A DNA stretch of 64,000 nt from a virus. Every line of letters starts with the position of its first letter. Positions within the stretch are counted from its first letter, which is position 1. The stretch spans positions 1 through 64,000 of the IMG/VR virus record IMGVR_UViG_3300038361_000164; one strand, written 5' to 3'. Shown one piece after another: positions 54,803-64,000 of the stretch. The translations under genes and the position numbers were made by a program. The notes under the pieces are model-generated. The model saw only the letters and a list, made by a program, of their open reading frames with translations, made no database searches and had not been told where the DNA came from.

Positions 54803-56487
54803 TGAGTTTTAACCCACAACCAGTTATAAGTACAGATCGAATACTAGATAGTCTCGGTTCTTTTTATAATAACTTAGACGAAGCTACTAAAACTACACTG
54901 AAAGAATATTGATCAGCAGTATACACAGGTGTTGAGGGGTTGTTGTTTGAACTTTTTCAAGCAGATTTAACTACGTATTTGCAACATACTACTGGGTATT
55001 TAGAACATGCTTATCAGTCATATAATATTGTTTTCACAGGAAATAATATAAATATTGATACAACATTTTTAGATATCCCAACTACTCTTTCTGGGTCACC
55101 TTCAGCTACAGTACTTAATGGGGAGTCTTATGCTTATAAAATAAGTGCCATAACAGATTTTGGAGAAACACCTGTTTCAAACTCAATTGTAGTAATTAGT
55201 GGAGGAACGGATCTTAGTGCTAATAATATAAATTTAGGATGGGGCGCTGTTACAGGAGCCTCTCACTATAATGTATATGGACGTACAGTTGGAGGCACTT
55301 TAGCTTTATTGGATTCAGTAGAAACAAATTCTTACACTGATGTGGGAATTACAGCACTAACTAGAACATTGCCAGCAACCAATACAGCTGTAAAGACTTT
55401 TAGATATCAACTTGGCGATGAAAGAGCTTATGTGTCTATTCCCACTCTAAGTGGTTACACAACTTCTCAAGTATTAACAGAGCAGACTCACTATGAAGTA
55501 GAAGATTTACATAAAATAAAGTTTTTACAAAACCTACATAAAGTCAAGTTCGACGTAACACAAGAAGTTAGTGGCGATAGTTTTATAATTAATAATGTTA
55601 AAGGACGATCTATAACCCTTAAACGAGGTGTTAGGTATGTATTTGTATTAACTACAATAGATAATTTTGCTCTTACAAGTGTTGGAAGTAATTTAACAAC
55701 GCCCGGCACTTCGACTACTGTTGATTATACTCCAACAGCCTTAACTCCAGATACTATTTATTATAACAACCCCTCTGGTTCTTTAGCAATTAGTGTGGTA
55801 GATGATATTTCTAATGTTATTTTTTATAGAGCAGAGCAAGAACCATTACAGGCTGGAGAAAAGTTTTTAGCCTTATCTGGATATAGTTTATTGCCATCCT
55901 TATTTAGTATATACTTTCCAGGGTTTGGTGCGGATACTCCAGAAGATGTTGTTTTAAATAATCACTATCAACCATACGCCAGTGGTTATGCTACAGGTGC
56001 GTTAACTTATACTCAAAAACGCTTAGCATATGCAACTCATTTAAAGAACTGGTCATATGCCTATTCCTCTAAGTTAAGGTCTTCACCTACAGTTTCAAAT
56101 TTGGAAGCTGCGTACTCCTTAGTAAAAGGACTTCCTTTTGTATATGAATCGGGAGTAATATCTTCTATTACAAATATAAGTAATTATAATTATGTTGATG
56201 TTTTGTTATCTGATAATACAACACAAACTTATGAAATTACAGATAGTTTACTTTTAAACATAGTAGATGGTCAGTCGGTATCTAAATTTGATGTTATCTG
56301 TTCTGGAATCAGTTTAGTAGATTATTTGATAGACGAATATACTGTTTCTGGTTATATGACAAAAACAGGAAGTGTATTAGAATTCGATGTAGGTATAGAT
56401 CATATAAATGAATTAGGAGTAACTCCTAAATTTATTGAGAAACTAGATTTAACTGTGCGCTCTAAAAATCTTGATGGGGAGTTTTAA
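54802..56487 (+). CDS. Baseplate/fibre protein with fibronectin-III-like domain (561 aa)
   Basis: ATG 54802 overlaps the previous stop (TAATG) and TGA=Trp occurs once at 54910 (KEYWSAV). SGSPSATVLNGESYAYKISAITDFGETP...WGAVTGASHYNVYGR (about residues 95-165) is a fibronectin-III-like fold used for glycan contact. The N-terminal 60 residues probably dock on the wedge. Ends at TAA. Baseplate peripheral or tail-spike-like. Confidence 0.65.
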
Positions 56488-56488
56488 A

Positions 56489-57373
56489 ATGTTGACTTTA
56501 GTTCGTAACATCAGTTACACCTTTAATTATCATAACAAAGACCATAATTTTGCTTTAAGCACACACACTTTAGGTGGCACTGTTTCTGGTGTGTTGACAG
56601 ATAGTAGCGCTGTAGTGCGCACTTGAAAGTTTTTAGATGGCACTACGTGAGAAGGCGCGGTACTGTACAATGAATTAGAACCATATGCGGGCACTACTTA
56701 TGCAGAAGATACATCTGAAAGAATTTATTTAGACAAGTTGGTATTTACTCCAAATTCAACCCATGCAGACACTGTGTATATGCAGTGCACTCAACATGAA
56801 AATGAAGGAGCGGAAATCACTATTAGTGATACTGAAGGCTCTATTGTAAATAATATTGAGCTTTATCATTTATTATGTGCTCATCATTCCAATCGTGTTG
56901 AGTATGCTAATACCCCAAACTCAGATTTAATAGAATACTTTTTAACTAATTTTATACCAGCGGGAAGCAAACCTAAAATAATTAATGCAGCACCAAGTGG
57001 AACAATTACTGGTGATGTAACAAGTTGATACGATCCAGCTGGTGCAGATATTTCTCTTTCTGGGTTGCTTTCGGACTTGGAAAATGATATATTAATAAAG
57101 ACATGAGAACAGACAGCTCCAACTATTGCATTGCTAACTAGTTCGAGCTTATTGAGTCCTATATCAAGCTCAACAACTTTAGGGATGAGCGCGGATCTAA
57201 CAGATCCTCCGGTTGATACTATTTATGATTTTCGACTAAGTATTGATGATACATATAATACAACAAGAGTTATAGCAGAAATTAAAGTATCAGGAGTTAC
57301 TGCTTTTGACACTTGAGATCACGACGATTTTGCTATAGGAGATTGTCGTTTACCTTTTACACTATTACCATAA
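56489..57373 (+). CDS. Tail structural protein (294 aa, TGA=Trp)
   Basis: Starts MLTLVRNISYTFNYHNKD two bases after the previous stop; TGA=Trp in VRTWKFLD, GTTWEGAV, TSWYDPA, KTWEQTA and FDTWDHD. Beta-rich, no family recognised. Ends LLP at TAA. Likely a peripheral baseplate or fibre-attachment protein by position. Confidence 0.6.
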
Positions 57374-57384
57374 TGGAGAAATAA

Positions 57385-59085
57385 ATGGACGCATTAACAG
57401 CCTTAGTAAATACACAGACTCCAAATATCGCGTTGAGCGGAATTCAAAGTAATTTCGAAATCATAGAAGCTGCTATTGAGGTTAATGAGGGAGTTATCAC
57501 AGGAGCGGAAGGAGTGCTTGTAGGCACTACTGCTTCACAAACCTTAACAAATAAAACCATGGTTTCTGCTGGACGTGGCGGTACTAACTTATTAGATATC
57601 GGTAGAAAGGATTTGGGAGATGATTCACTATTTAATGTTTTAACATATCGTAATGGATTGGGTAATAATAGCATAACTAACATAAAAGTAGATGATGATA
57701 CTATTTATAACTTGACTATTAGTGGTGGAAACGGAGTTAAGGCTTCTGCTACTAACAATTGATTACATTTAGATTTAGAAACAGATGCTGTTTTATCAAG
57801 TGCATCTCAAACATGAGTTCAAGGTGCTTCAGCCATTACAACAGGATTCGCAACAGATTTCGCAGGAAACGTTCGAGCTAGAACTAAACTTGCTTTGGGC
57901 TATCACACAGTGGCTCCTACTTCAGATTTCCATTTTAAACCACAGTCGATGTTAAATGACTTTTCAGGAATATATGAAGTAGCTTCTGGACAAAATATTA
58001 GTGAGCAGTATACTGTAAATACAAACACACTTCAAACAGTGTGGGACGGGACTACCTGGCTTCAAAGCTTGAATGGCTCTGTTATGCAAACATTAGTCGC
58101 TGCTGGATTAACAATTAGTGGAACGCTAGATGTGAGCGGAGATATTAATGCGACAGGTGCCGGAACTTATAAAGGTACTATTGACGCAACTGCAACTTTA
58201 GGTGCAGACTTAGTAGGCACCTCACAAATTAAAGATGACGCCGTAACAAATGCTAAAATGGCAAATCTTGCGATAGATACTGCAGAGTTAGCTGCAACTT
58301 CAGTTACTACAGCTAAAATTGGTAATTTAGCAGTTACCACAGGTAAACTAGCAAGCGCTTCTGTTACGGAAGCAAAAATAGGAACAGGTGCGGTGGTGGA
58401 AGCTAAACTAGCGACAGACGCCGTTACCACTGATAAGGTGGCATCCTCGGTATTTGGAAATAGTATGCAACTGGCTGGAGGAAATTGAGATGTCAAGCCA
58501 GGAAACGCAACTATATCTGTTAACGCTTCCGGAGTGCAGCTGGGTGATGTAACTATCACAAATTTAAGTACAAATATCATTGATGATACAATCTCTGGTG
58601 TAAATAATATATGGACAGCATCTAAAACTGGGGCTGTTATAGAAGAAAGTGCAGGATACTTCGGAGATAAAACACGTATTAAATTATCTACTATAGCATT
58701 TGAAAAGGGATATTCACATACAGATACAGGTGTGCGCGGATCTCCATATGATTATTATAGGCTCGAAACTCTTGGATACACTTATGCATATATACCACTT
58801 CCAATTGGATTTAAAACAACAGGAGCCTGTCTTTGGGCATCAAATACCTTAGTTAAATGAAAAGTTCACGAATGTAGTGTAAAGAATGAGGATCGCACCA
58901 GTCTTTCGTCGACCTGAACAGACTCCGTCTCAGCGGATTCTAGTGAATCAATAACACCATATAATATAAGTGATTCTACTGTAATGGTTGCTGGTGGTTT
59001 TAAGTATGTTATATTCGAAGTTTATAATACCGGACCTACCGTGCATAACTTCTACGGTGCCACAATTGAAATTGAAAAAGCTTAA
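57385..59085 (+). CDS. Tail fibre with AKI/TTAKL-type repeats (566 aa, TGA=Trp)
   Basis: GGAGAAATAA precedes the ATG. The middle holds tandem repeats of the phage_fibre pattern (NAKMANLAIDTAELA, TTAKIGNLAVTTGKLA, TEAKIGTGAVVEAKLA, about residues 285-350). TGA=Trp in NNWLHLD, SQTWVQG, GNWDVKP, VKWKVHE and STWTDSV. The end forms a beta-rich tip (GFKYVIFEVYNTGPTVHNFYGATIEIEK). Trimeric fibre for host binding; target unknown. Confidence 0.75.
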
Positions 59086-59094
59086 GGAATAATT

Positions 59095-62000
59095 ATGAAT
59101 AAAATAAAAATACCAGCAGGTACTAAACAAAATTTTGAGACTGTATTTGAAGATCTTCAAACTAAAATACAGGCTAATATAAACAATAGACTGAGTCTTT
59201 TATTAGGAACCTCTAATGGATTACCTATACTAAAAAATAATGGAGCTTTAGTAACTGGGGAAAATGATTTTAAAATCAGTTTATATACTCAAGATGGTTT
59301 AGAAACTCGTATACAAGTACAAGGTGGTACTGTCTTTTTTGGTAACGGTGAGTTTTACACATTACCTTCTACACAGGAAACCTCTTTAACAAGTCCAGCT
59401 GCTTCGACAGTATACTTAGTTAAATTACGATATGCGGAATTGGGCGGAAGCCCTGTTGCTGCACAAAATAGTTTTTTGTTCGACACTGTTAGTGATAATC
59501 CTTATTCTCAAAAGAACACAAGATTTAGTGATTCTTATACTATTATTTGGGTAGCTTTAGCTAGTGGAACGGATATTACTTACGGCTCTAATGAAATCCC
59601 ATTAGCCCTGGTAAAGACAGGAACAGTAGGGGCTAGTTATTTATTTCAATCTTCTGCTTGAACATATTTAGATTCTTCTTCAACACACACTGCAGTAGCT
59701 GGTGTGGTCGATTTAAGAGCTTCTTACGATCTTAAAGTACGTACAGAAGTATTAGATGACTCTTTACTAGTTTTTAAGGATCGAGACAGTACAGGTACAA
59801 ACAAATTAGCCGCAGATTTAGAAGTAAATAATTTTACCACTTCAGGCCTAACTGCTGTAACTGGGGCCTTTTCAGGCGCTGTCGTCGGGGAAAGTACGGG
59901 TCAGTTTCAAACTGCTTTAAATGTTGTTGGTTTAACAAATACTGGATATTTAAATTTTTTAAATTCTTCTGGCTTATATTCTGGAAGATTAGTCTTCGAT
60001 GCATCAGATCAAAAATTAGGATTTACTGACTCTATTGGAATTTTCGGAAGTCATATGCATTGAAATAATTCTGGATACTTTGGATGAACTAATTATGTAT
60101 CCTTTGATCCCTTAAAACATTTTCACTTGCACCAACGAGGTTCGCAAGTAACAACAACTCTCAGATTAGATGCGGATTCTACTTCTACAGACTCAGATAC
60201 TGACACAGTGTTTGATATTTCTGTGTTAGCTAATGATAACGGCAGTAATCTTGGAAAACTTACAGTTCAACCTGTAACTAACAACAGATCAGTCTTTTTT
60301 AAAGATGTGGCTGGTAATGATCTATTAGCAATTAATCCTGGTAACCGTTCAATAGCAGTTGGAGATTACACAGCAACTAATGGACTTATTTTAAACACTA
60401 CAAGTTTATTTAAACAAACATCACAATTTGACGCAGCTGTTTCTATGGATACATTAACAGCCTCCGGAATTGCTGCTGTAAATACACTTACATTAAATGG
60501 TAGTTCTGTAAAAGTTGAGGAATCTACCCCAGATCCTGTTCTTAATTTTAGAATCTATGATGTATTTCCTACTGAAGATATTACAGAAAAAAAAGCATAT
60601 CTTCATTTAAAATGGGGATATGATAATCTAGTTGCCATTGATGTAGACTATACTGCGGGAACAGTCACTTTGCCTCTCACAAATGAAGTAGGTGAAACAA
60701 ATACTTTTAACACACAAGTTGCTAGAAGCATTTTTAAATTTAGCTCTGTCGGTGAGCCGGAATTTGACATTTTAAGTTCTACTATTTCCGGATCTTACCG
60801 AGTACTTACTCTTGATACTTCGTCTCAATCTTTAGTGGCCGGCACACATATATCTTCGGCCGAATATCCATCAAAAATATTAGATGATACTAAAACTAAA
60901 GGATATACTGTTAGCCTCAGTGAATTCGATGCTACCAACGCTAATCGTGCGCATTATAAAACAACACATACTTTAGGAGCAGTTCATAGAACATCACCAG
61001 AATTAATAGTTAAACTTGAATTAGGAAAATGATGGTTTGTAAAAATTAATGGATTTAATTCAGATAAAGAAGGTTTGGTAAGCTCTTTACCGTTTGGAAG
61101 TTATGATCCAGATCATGCAGCAGGAGGACAAGCATCTGTTACATATCAAAGTCCTTATCAACATAAATTACCATTTTTAGATAACACAGGTTCAATATCT
61201 TTAACATCTACTAATTATGGATTTAATATAGATATTACGGGATGAGAAGATACTACAGATTCTGAGCAAACAGCTCATGAGTTTGAAATAATTTACTCTA
61301 CTGTAGCGGAAAATGGTTTTGAAAATTATACTAATACCACACATCTTATTACAAAAAATAGATTTGTTCCAATTAGTTCTAACCAACCAAATACTTGGTA
61401 CGTTTCAGTAAGACCCTTACAAAATAAACAAGTTGTAGGCACAGCCGTGGCTTCAAATATTGTTGCTGGTGGCGGTGGAGTGGCTCCGTCAGATGAAGCC
61501 TGGCATTTAGCTGGTTTTAATGTGGAAACGGTTTCCGGAACAATTGCCAATATAGGTGACATGGCTAATTCTAATGTTAATGTTACTATGAGTGATTTAG
61601 CTATGTACGGAAGTAATCAACTTAACGGAGAATGAATGTCTGTGGCGTATTCTGGCGGCGGTGGAGGTACTCACGAAGCTAGAATGTTGGATAATTTAAC
61701 TACTATTAGTGGATCTCTTATGACGCAACGCTTTAAGATTGAAAGTTTAACAGATGTTTCTGGTTTAATAGTTGTGGGAGATCCGTGGACTATTGGAGTA
61801 GATAAAGCATCTCGTTTGGTACATGAATTTAAAGACTTGCCAGTTGATTATACAATTACAAATATAGCTGTAAACGTAACTTCGGTAGATGGTGTTTCTT
61901 CATCTTCACCGGCTGTAATGAGATTTTATCAATATCCAGAAGAAGCGAGTGCTAGTCTTTTAGAAATTGCGGGAGTCGGTACTTATTCAGAAACTCTTAA

Positions 62001-62172
62001 TTTCGATATAACACAATCTGTTTATAGTCCTAGAAAATTAGTAATTGATTTATGAGATCCGTCGGATTCTCCCAACAATACTTGTAGTGTGCGTGGCGGA
62101 GTTATTGTGTGAGTTAAACCTAAAATAAATATATTAGGTGGAACAACTCAAGATTCTGGTAGTACTTCTTAA
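59095..62172 (+). CDS. Large tail fibre/receptor-binding protein (1025 aa, TGA=Trp)
   Basis: AAGGAATAATT precedes the ATG (MNKIKIPAGTKQNFETVFEDL). A fibre-type N-terminus is followed by long beta-rich, Gly/Ser/Thr-rich repeats. TGA=Trp in SSAWTYL, HMHWNNSG, FGWTNYV, LGKWWFV and others. The C-terminal part with a SGGGGGTHEARM loop may be the receptor tip. Ends DSGSTS at TAA. Largest fibre in the window. Confidence 0.7.
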
Positions 62173-62193
62173 AAATAATTAACCAATTATATA

Positions 62194-63018
62194 ATGTCAA
62201 AAACTTATACAGAAGTTTTAAAAGATTCTAACGGAAACCTTATTCAAGGTGCATTGGTTAGCTTGTATCTCGATGGAGTACGCATAGATGTGGATAGCAC
62301 TTCGAAAGATGGCCGCTTTACATTTACTGGACTTACTACAAATTATTATGAACTTAGATTTAAAGGTCGTGGATTTACTAGTGATGATACTCGGTATATA
62401 AGTATTGTTGATGATATAGATACCGACAGTTTAAAACCAGAAATACGATTAGAAAGATTATTAGCACAATTTAATGCAATAACTTGGGCTTCCAGAGCTA
62501 TTTTAATTGCAGCTGTAGATGACGATCTTGTTTCTAGTTCTAATACTATGGTTGCTAGAGATTTTTTAATTCGTCCTCCCGCTGTTACGGAATCAAATAC
62601 TGCTTATATTTTTGAAACATCATCAGTAGATGTAAATGTTTCTGGAATTACAAAAGCTGTTGTAACTGCCGATTTCAATCTTACAGGAGATGCAAAGTTT
62701 AAATTAGAAACAGACTTTACCGGGGCCGGTAATTGATTTACTTGGTTAGACACTGCAGATACCACTGTCATAGGTAATGGAAATTTATTTCCTAATGGAT
62801 ATAGAGATTTAAGAGACATAGAAGTAACAACTTCTGGGGTTATCGCAGAATATACAGTTTCTGGTGTCTCATACATAGCTGGATTTACAGGATTTGTAGA
62901 AGGAGAAACTCCAGTTATTAAAGCAACACTCACGACAGATATATTAAACCAAGGAGGTTACTTAACTAGCTTGGCTGTTTTTACCAACCCAAATTTAGTA
63001 GACCCACAAACCACTTAA
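62194..63018 (+). CDS. Virion protein with carboxypeptidase-regulatory-like (Ig-like) domain (274 aa)
   Basis: Leader TTAACCAATTATATA precedes the ATG, as in the early genes. The first 85 residues (KDSNGNLIQGALVSLYLDGVRID...GRFTFTGLTTNYYELRF) match the CarboxypepD_reg/Ig-like beta-sandwich found in surface-exposed phage proteins that bind sugars. TGA=Trp in GNWFTWLDT. Ends DPQTT at TAA, 7 nt before the next gene. Confidence 0.7.
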
Positions 63019-63024
63019 TTATAT

Positions 63025-64000
63025 ATGCGATTTCATATACTTGGATTGCCACATACAAAAATAAGAAAAGATCTTCCTTGAGCCTTTTGTGCTTATACAC
63101 AAAAAATTCATAACATGTGTAAAATGTTATATGATAATAATCATGAAGTTTTTTTATATGCACATACAGGAAGTACAGCTCCTTGTACGAAGTTAATAGA
63201 TTTTTATCCTAATAACATGTTTGACGAATGTTTTGGAAAAATCACTTCTGACACCCGAACAGCTTTTAATACAGAAGTACCGACAAACATTTGAGCGCGA
63301 GATAACTTCGCCAAAGAAGTAAATAAACGTTTAATAAAAGATGACATAATTTTAGCACCTTTTGGGGATATGTATGAAGGAAGTACTTTCAAAAACTGCA
63401 AAGCACCTGTAATAGAAATGGCAATCGGATATCCCAATTGTCATTTTGCATATTATAAAGTGTGGGAAAGTTATTATATTAAAAATCACATAGATGGTCG
63501 CAATCATAATGAAAAACCCAACTGATCTGAAACTGTAATACATGGTTATATTGATCCAGAGGAATATATTTATAATCCAAACCCAAGAGATTATTTTCTA
63601 TACATGGCAAGAGTGGAGGACGATTATGCACATTCAAAAGGACTGCATTTAGCATTAGAATTACAAGCTAAGTTAGGCTTTAAACTAATTATAGCTGGAC
63701 CAGGTCCTGGGGAAAAATATGTTAGAAATAATGTGACTTACATAGGCCCAGTTTCAGAAACCGAGAAAGCGTTATTATTATCAAATGCTAAAGGATTATT
63801 TTCTTTAAGCCTGTACCCAGAACCTTTTGGATATATAGTAATTGAAAGTTTAATATCTGGCACTCCTGTAATTACTACAGATCATGGAGCTTTTCCAGAA
63901 ACAGTAATAGAAGGTAAAACAGGTTTTAGAGCAATTTGTTGAGATGATCTAGTCAACGCAGTGGAAAATATCAATAATATATCTAGATACGAATGTAGAG
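63025..64000 (+). CDS. GT4 glycosyltransferase, 3' truncated by window end (TGA=Trp)
   Basis: 325 residues visible from MRFHILGLPH. The GT-B C-terminal signature is present (YPEPFGYIVIESLISGTPVITTDHGAFPETV), with IAGPGPGEKYV before it. TGA=Trp in LPWAFCAY, NIWARD, PNWSET and ICWDD. It lies on the late strand next to the fibre genes, unlike the - strand glycan module, so it may glycosylate a fibre (inference). Leader ACCACTTAATTATAT. Confidence 0.8.

Noticed and set aside
425-62736. Frameshifted or degraded genes across the tail region
   Set aside because: All breaks are TGA in the same frame at Trp-like positions; frames rejoin exactly, so recoding explains them.
5558-63024. tRNA genes including a UCA suppressor
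   Set aside because: Intergenic gaps are short and none folds as a cloverleaf by eye; a computational search of the full genome is needed.
1-64000. Integrase, excisionase or attachment sites
   Set aside because: No tyrosine or serine recombinase and no tRNA-linked repeats were seen; no evidence for temperate lifestyle here.

Overview
The window is part of an AT-rich genome of a contractile-tailed phage (myovirus, Caudoviricetes). Evidence: a tail sheath, a tail tube, a frameshifted tail-assembly chaperone, a tape measure, gp25-like and gpJ/gp6-like baseplate proteins, several fibre proteins, and a phage-type replication and nucleotide module. There is no gene-free stretch longer than about 120 bases. 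I see no tRNA, integrase, attachment site, CRISPR array or IS element.

Genetic code: structural genes on the + strand, and about half of the glycan genes on the - strand, read TGA as Trp. The apparently broken reading frames in those genes all rejoin in the same frame across TGA. TGA falls at conserved Trp positions, for example after PVSYK in the S74 chaperone domain. TGG is also used. Replication, nucleotide and regulatory genes contain no in-frame TGA, and apart from one they end in TAA or TAG. This is the early-standard/late-recoded pattern known from stop-codon-recoding phages, so the host probably uses the standard code. RecU, class II ribonucleotide reductase and AAGGAG-type ribosome sites in many late genes suggest a Bacillota-like host (inference). 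No suppressor tRNA or TrpRS lies in the window.

Layout: (1) 1-5557 +, virion genes: collagen-like/S74 fibre, small proteins, sheath, tube. (2) 5577-5610, two-way terminator. (3) 5614-19651 -, early genes: dNMP kinase, PolA-type DNA polymerase split by two group I introns with LAGLIDADG genes, sigma factor, a ThiF/E1-like + JAB protease + ubiquitin-like protein cluster with large unknown partners, class II RNR, dUTPase-like protein, RecU, methyltransferase. (4) 19663-31428 -, glycan module: glycosyltransferases, sulfotransferase-like protein, DegT aminotransferase, GDP-mannose dehydratase, methyltransferases. It is a mosaic of TGA-using and TGA-free genes. (5) 31490-41176 -, replication/recombination: DUF669-like protein, Sak4-like ATPase, exonuclease, MBL protein, AEP primase-helicase, CCA-adding-like enzyme, peptide deformylase, SF2 helicase. 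(6) 41177-41295, divergent promoter region. (7) 41296-64000 +, tail chaperone, tape measure, baseplate with an embedded second sigma-like protein, fibres, and a glycosyltransferase cut by the window end.

How it fits together: early leftward transcription builds the replisome, nucleotide pools and a sigma factor. Rightward late transcription makes the tail and fibres, and full-length late proteins need TGA decoding. The most unusual system is the Ubl (76 aa, ending GGK) - JAMM peptidase - E1-like operon at 10.9-13.1 kb. It could be a phage protein-conjugation or sulfur-carrier pathway.
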